A stretch of 54,423 nucleotides of DNA from Flavobacterium plurextorum (GCF_002217395.1 NZ_MUHD01000019.1:1-54423); one strand, 5' to 3'; positions 7,912 to 16,362 are shown, counted from the stretch's first letter. Program-made: numbers and translations. The notes: generated from the sequence alone by a model not told the origin.

Positions 7912-7945
7912 AAAAAAAGCCCGAAACTAAATGTCTTCGGGCTCT
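7912..7945 (-). terminator. Intrinsic terminator after the 27-codon ORF (attenuator terminator)
   Basis: On the minus strand AGCCCGAA (7943-7936) and TTCGGGCT (7925-7918) form an 8-bp GC-rich stem, extendable by two pairs across a bulge, followed by seven T (7918-7912). It points toward rtcB and would end a transcript about 145 bases before the rtcB ATG. The 5' arm plus one base (7943-7935) can also pair with 7992-7983 at the end of the short ORF, which would prevent the terminator. Confidence 0.85.
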
Positions 7946-7968
7946 TTTATATATCTAAAAAGGTATTT

Positions 7969-8052
7969 CTAAGATTGAAATAAGCCACGAAGAAATGCTG
8001 CACCAAATCTGTTTGGTGTGAAGCTTTGTGATGTTGATGTAAATACAAACAT
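7969..8052 (-). CDS. 27-residue Phe-rich leader peptide ORF
   Basis: The ORF starts ATG at 8052 and stops TAG at 7971-7969. The peptide begins MFVFTSTSQSF and ends LRGLFQS, with six Phe and five Ser in 27 residues. It lies between a promoter candidate and an intrinsic terminator. Its start region (8061-8050, ACGAAGAAAATG) is complementary to its own codons at 7997-7987, with 11 pairs and one bulged A. Those codons also pair with the terminator 5' arm. Such arrangements are typical of attenuation leaders read by the ribosome. I do not recognise the peptide. It might instead be part of a structured non-coding RNA with an accidental ORF. Confidence 0.5.
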   Translation of the reverse strand: MFVFTSTSQSFTPNRFGAAFLRGLFQS

Positions 8053-8090
8053 TTTCTTCGTTTTTAAAAGGGTTATTATTTTTTCGTCTG

Positions 8091-8123
8091 CAAATATTCA
8101 GAATTGTTTTTTGAATATCCAAA
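8091..8123 (-). promoter_or_regulatory. Promoter candidate for the rtcB leader transcript
   Basis: On the minus strand TTTG (8123-8120) is followed after 21 bases by AATATTTG (8098-8091), one mismatch from TAnnTTTG. The predicted start near 8085 gives an untranslated stretch of about 30 bases before the 27-codon ORF. The TTTG box touches the edge of the 36-bp palindrome at 8121-8156. Confidence 0.45.
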
Positions 8124-8156
8124 TTTATTTTAAAGAAAATTCTTTAAAATAAATTT
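8121..8156. repeat. 36-bp AT-only palindrome with 17-bp arms
   Basis: AAATTTATTTTAAAGAA (8121-8137) and TTCTTTAAAATAAATTT (8140-8156) are perfect inverted copies separated by two bases. The palindrome overlaps the -33-like box of the leader promoter candidate, the place where a repressor or activator site would be expected. It could also form a hairpin or cruciform. Confidence 0.75.
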
Positions 8157-8195
8157 TTACTCTCTTTAATACTTAACAAAAACAAAACTATTAGC

Positions 8196-8314
8196 TTGGT
8201 AATAAGACTTTTAACTCCAATGAAATTTAATTAGATTTTTGTCGGCATTACCAACGATTTCAACCGTTAGTGTGTAATTAATTATTGTAATTCGTCTTCT
8301 AAGGTTGAAATCGT
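8196..8314 (-). ncRNA. Two adjacent hairpins, candidate structured RNA
   Basis: ACGATTTCAACC (8254-8265) plus TTAG (8267-8270) pair with CTAA plus GGTTGAAATCGT (8299-8314): 16 base pairs with a single bulged G. Directly adjoining, TTGGTAAT (8196-8203) pairs with ATTACCAA (8247-8254). On the minus strand a U-rich stretch (8187-8174) follows, favouring that strand. No family is recognised and no promoter is evident, so this is a structural candidate only. Confidence 0.4.
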
Positions 8315-8341
8315 GAGCTATATAAATTCTAATTTTAAAGC

Positions 8342-8376
8342 ATAAAAAAAGCTCTGATTACTCAGAGCTTCTATTT
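8342..8376 (-). terminator. Terminator of the response regulator gene
   Basis: AGCTCTGA (8350-8357) and TCAGAGCT (8362-8369) form a stem with a 4-base loop. On the minus strand it is followed by seven T (8350-8344). It lies 16 bases beyond the stop of the response regulator gene and separates it from the rtcB leader region. Confidence 0.9.
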
Positions 8377-8391
8377 TTTCGGATGAATTTA

Positions 8392-9108
8392 TTATTCAGA
8401 CACTTTGCTTTTAACAACTAATCTGAAACCTTCTCCGTGAATATTTAAGATTTCTACATCTTCATCTGCTTTTAGATATTTTCTAAGTTTCGCGATGTAA
8501 ACGTCCATACTTCTTGAAGTAAAGTAATTGTCGTCTCTCCAAATCTTAGTCAAAGCCAATTCTCTTGGCATTAAGTCATTTTCATGAAGAATCAACATTT
8601 TAAGCAATTCGTTCTCTTTTGGAGACAATTTTATTGGTTCTTCGTTTTCAAAAGTTAAAAATCTAAGTTTAGAATTAAGGTGGAATTTACCAATATTAAA
8701 CTCAAATTGAACTTGTTCTGCTTTTGTATCAGCAGATTTTCTTTGAATAATAGCTTTTATTTTCATCAATAAAACTTCTGAATCAAAAGGCTTATTCAAA
8801 TAATCGTCAGCACCAGCTTTGTATCCTTTTAACACATCCTCTTTCATAGATTTTGCTGTTAAGAAGATAATAGGCACTTCACTGTTTTTTTCTCTGATTT
8901 CTTTGGCTAAAGTGTAACCATCTTTATAAGGCATCATTACATCCAGAATGCATAAATCATATACATCTTTTTTGAATTTCTCGAAACCTTCCATACCGTT
9001 TTTAGCTAAAGTAACTTCAAAGTCATTTAACATTAGATAATCTTTAAGAACTGCCCCAAAATTAAGGTCATCTTCTACTAAAAGTATTCTTTTGTTATTA
9101 TTTTCCAT
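8392..9108 (-). CDS. OmpR-family DNA-binding response regulator
   Basis: Receiver domain at residues 1-120 with the acidic pair D13/D14, phosphoacceptor D56 (CILDVMMP) and the conserved lysine K106 (LNKPFD). A winged-helix OmpR/PhoB-type effector domain follows (about 135-232: LSPKENELLKMLILHEND, RSMDVYIAKLRKYL). Length 238 residues is normal. Its start lies three bases after the histidine kinase stop, so the two form a cognate pair. The layout resembles the RprX/RprY type of Bacteroidota; the target genes cannot be told from sequence. Confidence 0.94.
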   Translation of the reverse strand: MENNNKRILLVEDDLNFGAVLKDYLMLNDFEVTLAKNGMEGFEKFKKDVYDLCILDVMMPYKDGYTLAKEIREKNSEVPIIFLTAKSMKEDVLKGYKAGADDYLNKPFDSEVLLMKIKAIIQRKSADTKAEQVQFEFNIGKFHLNSKLRFLTFENEEPIKLSPKENELLKMLILHENDLMPRELALTKIWRDDNYFTSRSMDVYIAKLRKYLKADEDVEILNIHGEGFRLVVKSKVSE

Positions 9109-9111
9109 ATT

Positions 9112-10698
9112 TTAATTTATTAATGGTATTTTTATTATAAAGGTGCTACCTTTTCCTTTTTCACTTTCAACATATACTTGACCATTGTGGTCTTCTACAA
9201 TTCTTTTTACGTAAGCAAGACCTAAACCATGTCCTTTTACGTTATGTAAATCTCCTGTATGTTCTCTATAAAACTTCTCAAAAACCCTTTTTTGAGCAAT
9301 TTTACTCATACCTAATCCATTGTCTTTTACTTTTATCAGAATCATGTCTTTGACATTCTCTGTAAAAATTTCAATTTCAGGAGTATCTGGTGAATATTTT
9401 ATTGCATTTTCTAAAATATTAACCAATACGTTTGTAAAATGTACTTCATTTATCAAACAAGTGGTTCTGGCTGCATTATAATGTCTTACAACAGTCCCTT
9501 TTCTATCTTCTAAAATTAAATTTACGTGCTCAATTGCATCATCAATTATTTCAGTAATTACAGTTGGCTCTTTTGTAATATCTAATTCTCGTTTTTCAAG
9601 TTTAGAAATACGTAATACATTCTCAACTTGTGCATGCATTCTCTTATTCTCATCCCGAATCATTTGAAGATAACGATAAACCTTTTCTTTATCTTCAATA
9701 ATTTTTGGATTCCTAATTGCATCCAGCGCTAAATTTATAGTTGCAATTGGAGTTTTAAACTCATGCGTCATATTATTTATAAAATCGGTTTTGATTTCAG
9801 AAATATGTTTTTGACGCAGCAACTGGTTTAATGCACTGGTATAAGCTATTATAATAATTAATGTAAAAACGATCGATAATATCGTAATGCTTAACAATTC
9901 AGATAATAAAAATTTCTTTTTATGAGGAAATGTAACTGATAACTGATACTTACTATTTCCTTCGTTATCTGTAAAAATTGGAATACTATACGTTGCCTCT
10001 TTGTCGTAATGAAATCCATCCGACTTTATTTTAGTTGGAACGCCGCTGCTGTAAACTCCAAATTCAAATTTGGTTTTAACGCCGTATTCTTCTAATTCTT
10101 TCTTTAAGAGTTTATAGAGTTTATCTTTTGTAATTCTGCCATCAATTGGGGTTAATGACGCAATATCTTTATATTGAATTTGCTGTTGAACTTTATTAAG
10201 AATATCTAAACTACCTGATTTTTCAATCTTTAGATCAGGTATTAAACTCTGTCCTAAATTATTATTATCAATACCGTTATTATTGTTATAAACTTCAGTT
10301 ACTCTTTTCGTACTAAAATTTTTAAATCGTTCACTGCTGAATTTTTTATTAAAAAGCGAACCGCTTATATCATAATCTTCAGAAGTTAATGTATTCGAGT
10401 ATATAATAGTTTTATTCGTCTTTGCATTTCTCTGAACATAAAAAACCTGCAATAAATCTTCTTTTTTTGGAATTTTCCCTGTACTGTCTTTTATACGATT
10501 GTATTTATCGTAAAAACTGTACTCTTCTTGTTGTTCAAGCTTATCAGCAACATTTCCGATTACTTGTGTAACGTGGTATTTAAACTGTTCTTCGTTATTT
10601 TTAAACGAAGAATTAAACCAAAATACCTGTACTAGAATTATCCCTATTAAGGACAAGCTCATCAATAAAACAAGTATTCTAAAAAATAATTTATTCAT
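9112..10698 (-). CDS. Membrane sensor histidine kinase
   Basis: A 528-residue kinase with two transmembrane helices (about 5-28 and 264-290) flanking a periplasmic sensor region of about 235 residues with no domain I recognise. The cytosolic part has the H-box with H312 (NNMTHEFKTPIATINLAL), the N-box (NILENAIKYS), and the ATP-lid glycine boxes DNGLGM and GHGLGLAYV. No HAMP domain is evident. It is co-transcribed with the response regulator, which starts three bases beyond its stop. Similar to RprX-type kinases; the signal is unknown. Confidence 0.93.
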   Translation of the reverse strand: MNKLFFRILVLLMSLSLIGIILVQVFWFNSSFKNNEEQFKYHVTQVIGNVADKLEQQEEYSFYDKYNRIKDSTGKIPKKEDLLQVFYVQRNAKTNKTIIYSNTLTSEDYDISGSLFNKKFSSERFKNFSTKRVTEVYNNNNGIDNNNLGQSLIPDLKIEKSGSLDILNKVQQQIQYKDIASLTPIDGRITKDKLYKLLKKELEEYGVKTKFEFGVYSSGVPTKIKSDGFHYDKEATYSIPIFTDNEGNSKYQLSVTFPHKKKFLLSELLSITILSIVFTLIIIIAYTSALNQLLRQKHISEIKTDFINNMTHEFKTPIATINLALDAIRNPKIIEDKEKVYRYLQMIRDENKRMHAQVENVLRISKLEKRELDITKEPTVITEIIDDAIEHVNLILEDRKGTVVRHYNAARTTCLINEVHFTNVLVNILENAIKYSPDTPEIEIFTENVKDMILIKVKDNGLGMSKIAQKRVFEKFYREHTGDLHNVKGHGLGLAYVKRIVEDHNGQVYVESEKGKGSTFIIKIPLIN

Positions 10699-10757
10699 CG
10701 AAACAAAATTAATATTTTAACAATATACTAAATAATACATTAACCAAATATTAACAT

Positions 10758-11354
10758 TTAAGACTGATTTTGTTTTATATTTAAAATTTTAAGAATTTTA
10801 ACAACTTCTTCGTTAGCAATTTTAAGATTACTGTTATTAATAACAAAATTGCTCAAAGAAATTCGTTTTTCATCATTCCACTGCATTTCCATTCGGCTTA
10901 AAACCTGTTCTCTTGTAGTATTGTCGCGTTTTATTACTCTTTCAATACGTACTTCGATTGGAGCTGTTACAGTAACAATGTAATCACACTCTTTATATCT
11001 TCCGCTTTCAAATAAAATAGCTGCTTCATAAACCACAAATTGATCGTTTTTATGCTGCTGGAGCCAATTTTCAAAATCCTTTTTAACAGCTGGATGCACA
11101 ATAGCATTTAACTGAGCGAGCTTATCTGCATTATTAAATACAATTTCAGCAAGTTTTGCTCTATTTAAAACATTGTTTTCAAAAAAAGTCTCACCAAAAG
11201 CGCTTTTTATTTTATCGATAATTTCAATCGACTGCATTACTTTCTTGGCTTCATCATCGGATATATAAACCGGCACACCTTTTTCTTTAAAAAAATTGGC
11301 TATTGTAGTTTTACCGCTTCCAATTCCGCCTGTTAAACCAATGACTTTAACCAT
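10758..11354 (-). CDS. coaE: Dephospho-CoA kinase
   Basis: CoaE phosphorylates the 3'-hydroxyl of dephospho-CoA, the last step of coenzyme A synthesis. The P-loop GLTGGIGSGKTT starts at residue 6, with the conserved DDEAKKVM (33-40), HPAVKKDF and VVYEAAILFESG further on. The size of 198 residues is typical. It starts three bases after the glycosyltransferase stop. coaBC, which acts earlier in the same pathway, lies 5 kb further on. Confidence 0.97.
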   Translation of the reverse strand: MVKVIGLTGGIGSGKTTIANFFKEKGVPVYISDDEAKKVMQSIEIIDKIKSAFGETFFENNVLNRAKLAEIVFNNADKLAQLNAIVHPAVKKDFENWLQQHKNDQFVVYEAAILFESGRYKECDYIVTVTAPIEVRIERVIKRDNTTREQVLSRMEMQWNDEKRISLSNFVINNSNLKIANEEVVKILKILNIKQNQS

Positions 11355-11357
11355 GAA

Positions 11358-12356
11358 TTATACTTTAAAAAACATACGAGGAAAAGCTTCTTGCGGTTTT
11401 CTCTTTAATAAAATAACTTTTATGAAAGACTCTAAAAACCCTCTTCCATATCCGTAAAACTGTTTCCAAACTGCAATTACAGATAGATACCCAATTTTAA
11501 TGCTTTTATTCTGAATAGTTGCTGTAAGAAAAATTATAACGAAATATACAAAATATAATTGTAATAAAATATCAATATTGAATATTAATAGTAAAAAAGC
11601 TAATAATAGACCTAATATAAACAAAGTAGGAAACCAGAAAGTCAGCTTTTTATGCTCTGGATACCAACTATTTAATATTGGACGAGCTTTTCCGAACTTA
11701 TTAACCTGTATCGAGAATTTCTCCCAATCGATTCTACGTTTATGATACACATAGGCATCTGGAAATAATCGAGTTTCAAATCCTAAATTCCATAAACGAA
11801 TGGATAAATCCGGATCTTCCCCAGGATGTATATTACCAAATCCTTTTGAAGCTTCAAATGCTTTTTTAGAAATTCCCATATTAAAACTTCGCGGCTGAAA
11901 CTTATTAATTTTTTCAGAACCACCACGAATTCCTCCTGTTGTCAAGAAAGAAGTCATAGCAAAATTGATTGCTTTTTGTATGTCTGAAAAACTATCTAAT
12001 GCTTTATCTGGACCACCAAAACAATCCACATAATCTTCATTTAAAGCCTTGCGAACTTCACTTAGATAATTTGGAGGAATTATACAATCTGAATCGAATA
12101 TGATAAAATAATCTCCTCTAGCCTTTTGCATTCCAAAATTTCTAGAATCACCCGGCCCGGAATTTTCTTTAAAATAGTATGAAATATTTAATTTTCCTTG
12201 ATAAGTCATTACAACATCTTTACAAGGAATTGTCGACCCGTCTTCGACAAGGACAATCTCAAAAGCTTCATTATAATCAGATTTTGAAAGACTTTCTAAA
12301 AGCTCATCTACTTCATCTGGACGATTATACACAGGTATAATTAAAGAAAAAATCAT
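11358..12356 (-). CDS. Family 2 glycosyltransferase with C-terminal membrane helices
   Basis: A GT-A fold glycosyltransferase: the start FSLIIPVYNRPDEV, VEDGS (38-42) for nucleotide-sugar binding, the metal-binding DSD (88-90) and GEDPDLSIRL for the acceptor/catalytic site. Two hydrophobic helices (about 243-262 and 264-284) anchor it to the inner membrane. Its 332 residues fit the family. The sugar and acceptor are unknown; a role in surface glycan or lipid glycosylation is likely. It is packed tightly against coaE downstream, but the link seems to be only genomic. Confidence 0.9.
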   Translation of the reverse strand: MIFSLIIPVYNRPDEVDELLESLSKSDYNEAFEIVLVEDGSTIPCKDVVMTYQGKLNISYYFKENSGPGDSRNFGMQKARGDYFIIFDSDCIIPPNYLSEVRKALNEDYVDCFGGPDKALDSFSDIQKAINFAMTSFLTTGGIRGGSEKINKFQPRSFNMGISKKAFEASKGFGNIHPGEDPDLSIRLWNLGFETRLFPDAYVYHKRRIDWEKFSIQVNKFGKARPILNSWYPEHKKLTFWFPTLFILGLLLAFLLLIFNIDILLQLYFVYFVIIFLTATIQNKSIKIGYLSVIAVWKQFYGYGRGFLESFIKVILLKRKPQEAFPRMFFKV

Positions 12357-12427
12357 AATGGGAATGCGGTATTAAATTGTATATTTTAAACTTTAAAAAT
12401 TTTAACAAAGATAGGCTATATTCATAA

Positions 12428-12460
12428 AAAAACCATCAACTTTTGGTTGATGGTTTTTTA
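12428..12460. terminator. Bidirectional intrinsic terminator after fabV
   Basis: CCATCAAC (12433-12440) and GTTGATGG (12446-12453) form an 8-bp stem flanked by A-run and T-run, giving a U-tract in both directions. It ends fabV on the minus strand, 20 bases beyond its stop, and isolates the glycosyltransferase gene. Confidence 0.92.
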
Positions 12461-12477
12461 CTTATGTTAATTTTTAT

Positions 12478-13668
12478 TTATTTGATACTTTCAATATTAA
12501 CTATCTCATTTGCTTCAGCTTTGTAGTCAACTCCAGCAAATTCAAATCCAAATAAATTTAAGAAATCATTTCTATAACCTGCTAAGTCTCCAATAGCTGG
12601 TAATGTTTCTGTCGTAGCTTCTTTCCAAAGCTCAGCAACTTTTGCCTGAACATCTTCACGCATTTCCCAATCATCAATTCTAATTCTTCCTTTTTCATCT
12701 GTTGGAACTTCAGAACCAGAATACAATCTGTCTTGAAACAAACGCTGAATCTGCTCGATACATCCTTCATGAATACCTTCTTCTTTCATGATTTTGTACA
12801 AAAGAGAAATATACAATGGAATAACCGGAATTGCAGAACTTGCTTGTGTAACTAATGCTTTATTTACAGAAACATACGCTTTTCCTCCTATAGATTTTAA
12901 ACTGTCTGTAATTGTAAATGCAGTCGCTTCTAAATGATCTTTCGCACGTCCGATTGTACCTTTACGATAAACAGCTTCTGTAAGTTCTGGCCCAATATAA
13001 GAATAAGCGATTGTTGTAGCTCCTTCTGCCAATAAATTTTCGCTCTTTAAAGCATCCATCCACATTGACCAGTCTTCACCACCCATAACTGCAACTGTAT
13101 TTTCAATATCTTCCTCGTTTGCAGGAGCGATTGAAACTTCAGTTACATTTCCTGTATGAAAATCAACTGTTTTATTTGTAAAAGTTTGTCCAATTGGTTT
13201 TAATACTGAACGGTGTAAAACTCCTGTATTAGGATTTGTACGCACTGGTGAAGCTAAACTATAAATAACAAGATCTACTTGTCCTAAATCAGCTTTTATT
13301 AAATCTAATGTTTCTCTTTTTATCTCGTTTGAAAAAGCATCTCCATTGATACTTTTCGCATATAAACCTGCTTTGTGAGCTTCTGTTTCAAATGCAGCAG
13401 AATTATACCAACCCGGAGAAGCTGTTTTTCCTTCAACCGGCGGTTTTTCAAAAAACACTCCAATTGTAGCAGCATCAGATCCAAAAGCACTTGTAATTCT
13501 TGAAGCTAATCCAAAACCTGTTGAAGCACCAATAACCAGTACTTTTTTTGCACCAGCGATTGCACCTTTTGATTTGATATATTCTATTTGATTTTTAACA
13601 TTTTGTTCGGCTCCCTTTGGGTGGGCTGTCAAACAAATAAATCCTCTCATTCTAGGCTCTATAATCAT
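12478..13668 (-). CDS. fabV: Enoyl-ACP / trans-2-enoyl-CoA reductase FabV
   Basis: NADH-dependent enoyl reductase of the FabV type, the last step of each fatty-acid elongation cycle. It starts with the typical MIIEPRMRGFICLTAHP, has the Rossmann motif GASTGFGLASR (47-57) and the catalytic Y-x8-K, here Y234 and K243 in YRKGTIGRAK. The length of 396 residues is standard. FabV enzymes are known to be little affected by triclosan. The gene stands alone between its own promoter and a terminator. Confidence 0.97.
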   Translation of the reverse strand: MIIEPRMRGFICLTAHPKGAEQNVKNQIEYIKSKGAIAGAKKVLVIGASTGFGLASRITSAFGSDAATIGVFFEKPPVEGKTASPGWYNSAAFETEAHKAGLYAKSINGDAFSNEIKRETLDLIKADLGQVDLVIYSLASPVRTNPNTGVLHRSVLKPIGQTFTNKTVDFHTGNVTEVSIAPANEEDIENTVAVMGGEDWSMWMDALKSENLLAEGATTIAYSYIGPELTEAVYRKGTIGRAKDHLEATAFTITDSLKSIGGKAYVSVNKALVTQASSAIPVIPLYISLLYKIMKEEGIHEGCIEQIQRLFQDRLYSGSEVPTDEKGRIRIDDWEMREDVQAKVAELWKEATTETLPAIGDLAGYRNDFLNLFGFEFAGVDYKAEANEIVNIESIK

Positions 13669-13755
13669 ACTTTTTTTATTTATTCGTAAATCAGCTTCTC
13701 ATTAATAATCACAAATGATAAACTAATTTCGTTTGTTTAATAAGTTTTTAGATGG

Positions 13756-13786
13756 CAAATATAAATTATTTCTTTAGTTCAACAAG
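13756..13786 (-). promoter_or_regulatory. fabV promoter
   Basis: On the minus strand CTTG (13786-13783) is followed after exactly 19 bases by TATATTTG (13763-13756), a full match to the Bacteroidota -7 box TAnnTTTG. Transcription would start near 13750, giving an untranslated leader of about 80 bases. The -33 element lies inside the last codons of recN. Confidence 0.65.
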
Positions 13787-15426
13787 GCTTTGGCATGATT
13801 TAAAGCTGAATCTGAAACCACTGCACCAGATAACATTTGCGCAATCTCTATAACTCTTTCGTCCTGAGACAAAAGCTTTAATTCTGACTGCGTTGCATCA
13901 TCAATTATTGATTTAAAAACTTTAAAGTGCGAATCACCTTTTGCAGCAATTTGAGGTAAATGTGTAATGGCAAAAATTTGCATTTTTAAACTCATTTCTT
14001 TCATAATTTCCCCCATCCTAATAGCTATTTCACCAGAAACTCCTGTATCAATTTCATCAAAAATTAAAGTCGGTAATTTTGAATATTGAGCTAATATTGC
14101 TTTTACTGCAAGCATAATACGAGACATCTCTCCTCCTGATGCCACTTTTTTCAGTAATCCAAAATCAGTTCCTTTATTGGCTGCGAACAAAAACTGCAAT
14201 TCATCTTTTCCATTCTGAAAATAAGTTTCTGATGGAATCAATTCAATTTTAAAGCGAACATTAGGCATTCCCAACGTATCTAAAATAGTTATCAATTGAT
14301 TGGATAAAACCGGAATTGCATCAATTCTGTTTTTATGAATTACTGTCGCAAATTCATTCAATTCGACCGCTTTTTGCTCTATTGCTTTTGAAAGAGATTC
14401 TATTTCTTCTTCGATATTATCCAATTCAAGCAACGTCTTTCCTAAATCTTCCTGAATTTGAAGCAATTCCTCTACAGAAGCCGCATGGTGCTTTTTCTGC
14501 AGATTGAAAATTAACTGCAATTTTTGACTAATTGCTTCTAATTGCTCTGGGTCGTTTACTAATTTTTCAACGGCATTTTGTAACTCTTTAGAAATATCAT
14601 CAAATTCGATAGATAAACTTGTTATCCTTTCGAATAAATTCTGATATTCAGACGAAAAAGGTGCAATTTTTTGCAGCGATCCTTTAATTTCATTTAAATT
14701 ATGAAAAACTCCAAATTGCTCTTCGTTTGCAATTACAAGCGATTTATCAATTGATTCTTTAATAATTTCAACATTATTAAGTTTCTCAAAATCAGATTCC
14801 AATTCTGCTTGTTCACCAGATTTTAATTTAGCCGAAACCAATTCATTCAGTAAAAAAGTATTGTACTCTTGTTCTTTTCCTGAATCGCTTTGTTTTTTAA
14901 GCAAGGCGTTTAACTTTGACTTATCTGATTTATAAACTTTTAATAAATCTTGATATGCTGCAATTGTATTTCCGTTACTCGCAATTGCATCAATAATTTT
15001 AAATTGAACACTTTCCTCTGATAATTCCTGAGTTTGCTGCTGCGAATGAATATCTATTAAAAACAAACTTAAATCTTGCAGTTCCTGTAGGTTCACAGGA
15101 CTATCATTTATAAAGGCGCGAGATTTTCCAGAAGGCAAAATTTCACGACGAATTATGGTTTCGTCTTCGTAATCTAAATCGTTTGTCTCAAAAAACTCTT
15201 TTAGATTGTATTTAGAAATTTCAAACTGAGCTTCTATGACACATTTTTCTTCTTTATTTTTTAACGAAGTAAGATCTGCTCTTTTCCCTAGAACCAAGCC
15301 GATTGCACCTAATATTATAGATTTACCAGCTCCTGTTTCTCCTGTAATTATAGAAAATCCTTTTGAAAAATCAATTGAAAGCTTTTCAATAAGGGCATAA
15401 TTTTTAATTGACAGTGAAGTTATCAT
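13774..15426 (-). CDS. recN: DNA repair ATPase RecN
   Basis: SMC-like ATPase in double-strand break repair. The N-terminal head holds Walker A GETGAGKS (29-36); the middle (about 150-370) is a long coiled coil; the C-terminal head has the signature SGGEMSRIMLA and Walker B LIFDEIDTGVSG. The length of 550 residues is normal for RecN, and both ATPase halves are intact. It is the last gene of the bamD-rpoZ-coaBC-DUF4835-recN cluster, 51 bases after the DUF4835 gene. Confidence 0.97.
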   Translation of the reverse strand: MITSLSIKNYALIEKLSIDFSKGFSIITGETGAGKSIILGAIGLVLGKRADLTSLKNKEEKCVIEAQFEISKYNLKEFFETNDLDYEDETIIRREILPSGKSRAFINDSPVNLQELQDLSLFLIDIHSQQQTQELSEESVQFKIIDAIASNGNTIAAYQDLLKVYKSDKSKLNALLKKQSDSGKEQEYNTFLLNELVSAKLKSGEQAELESDFEKLNNVEIIKESIDKSLVIANEEQFGVFHNLNEIKGSLQKIAPFSSEYQNLFERITSLSIEFDDISKELQNAVEKLVNDPEQLEAISQKLQLIFNLQKKHHAASVEELLQIQEDLGKTLLELDNIEEEIESLSKAIEQKAVELNEFATVIHKNRIDAIPVLSNQLITILDTLGMPNVRFKIELIPSETYFQNGKDELQFLFAANKGTDFGLLKKVASGGEMSRIMLAVKAILAQYSKLPTLIFDEIDTGVSGEIAIRMGEIMKEMSLKMQIFAITHLPQIAAKGDSHFKVFKSIIDDATQSELKLLSQDERVIEIAQMLSGAVVSDSALNHAKALLN

Positions 15427-15477
15427 AGGGGGAATTTATAAATATTTAAGCTAATGAAAAAATAAGAAACAAAGTTA

Positions 15478-16362
15478 TTAAAACTTTATTTGAGACCATT
15501 TTGAAGAATTTAATGGCGAAACTTTATTTAAAACATCTGTTAAATCAGAAATTGGAATACTTGGACCTCCAGAGAAAATAGAAACAATTTCATCTGATTT
15601 TGCATCAAAAAATATTCTAGTCAAAAAAGCATTTGGCTTAACTGTATTTAACCTTCCGATAATTAGAATTGCATTTTTTATTTTTTCTTTTGAAGTTTTC
15701 AAATCAAGGCTCATACCATCTAAACCTGTGTGATATGCATAAGTTACCTGACGCAAATCACTAAACATTGGAGAAACCATATCATTAATCAAATAATAAC
15801 GATTTTGAAGTCCATCAGACTGATTCCATCCTTTAAATCCTCCCTGCTGTGCAACGTTTGCAATGTTTTGAGCAGTTTCAAGATATTGATTCCCTGCTCC
15901 CATTTGAAACGTATCTGCATCCATTCCTAAAATTAAATAGCTGTAAAACGATACTACAGAAACTAAGTTGGATTCATAAACAGATGGATTAAATAATAAA
16001 GGTTCGTACTCTGTATATTTAAAGTTGAAATCTTTATCATTGTAATTCAAAACTGGTGAAGAATAGGTTGAATTAAAAATCAATCGAGAAGACTGTACTT
16101 GTATTGTTCCTGTAAATTGATCTGAGCTGTTAGATGAAAGCGTAATATACATTGAACAGTTAATTCGTTCATTCTGCTTTAAAACAGAACCTGTCCAATC
16201 TGTTTTGTTTACAAATTCGGACAAAGCCGTTTGAAGTGTTTTAAAAACCTGCTGATTGGGATTTGGCAGTCTTTCAGTATTAATAGTTACTGTACAATTT
16301 AGTTGTTGTGCTTGTGTAAAGCCAAAAATTAAAAACGCTAAAAGAGTAACTATTTTATTCAT
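15478..16362 (-). CDS. Exported DUF4835 family protein
   Basis: A Bacteroidota protein of unknown function, commonly found between coaBC and recN in flavobacteria. I place the start at the ATG at 16362, which gives a clean signal peptide (MNKIVTLLAFLIFGFTQA, cut before QQ), instead of the ATG 36 bases upstream, which would put a hydrophilic stretch first. The mature protein of about 275 residues is predicted to be periplasmic or outer-membrane-attached, with many aromatic residues. Its position near bamD invites the idea of an envelope role, but nothing in the sequence proves it. Confidence 0.85.
   Translation of the reverse strand: MNKIVTLLAFLIFGFTQAQQLNCTVTINTERLPNPNQQVFKTLQTALSEFVNKTDWTGSVLKQNERINCSMYITLSSNSSDQFTGTIQVQSSRLIFNSTYSSPVLNYNDKDFNFKYTEYEPLLFNPSVYESNLVSVVSFYSYLILGMDADTFQMGAGNQYLETAQNIANVAQQGGFKGWNQSDGLQNRYYLINDMVSPMFSDLRQVTYAYHTGLDGMSLDLKTSKEKIKNAILIIGRLNTVKPNAFLTRIFFDAKSDEIVSIFSGGPSIPISDLTDVLNKVSPLNSSKWSQIKF

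Larger units (their letters stand above)
7772..8391. other. 620-base leader and intergenic region upstream of rtcB
   Basis: This gap contains no normal-sized gene but is full of structure, listed separately: the terminator of the response regulator gene, a two-hairpin segment, a 36-bp palindrome, a promoter candidate, a 27-codon ORF, an intrinsic terminator with an alternative pairing, and a second promoter candidate near rtcB. All have an orientation that suits transcription toward rtcB on the minus strand. Confidence 0.8.

Noticed and set aside
10740..10775. Promoter for the histidine kinase gene
   Set aside because: AATATTTG (10752-10745) is present but no TTTG lies 19-21 bases upstream.
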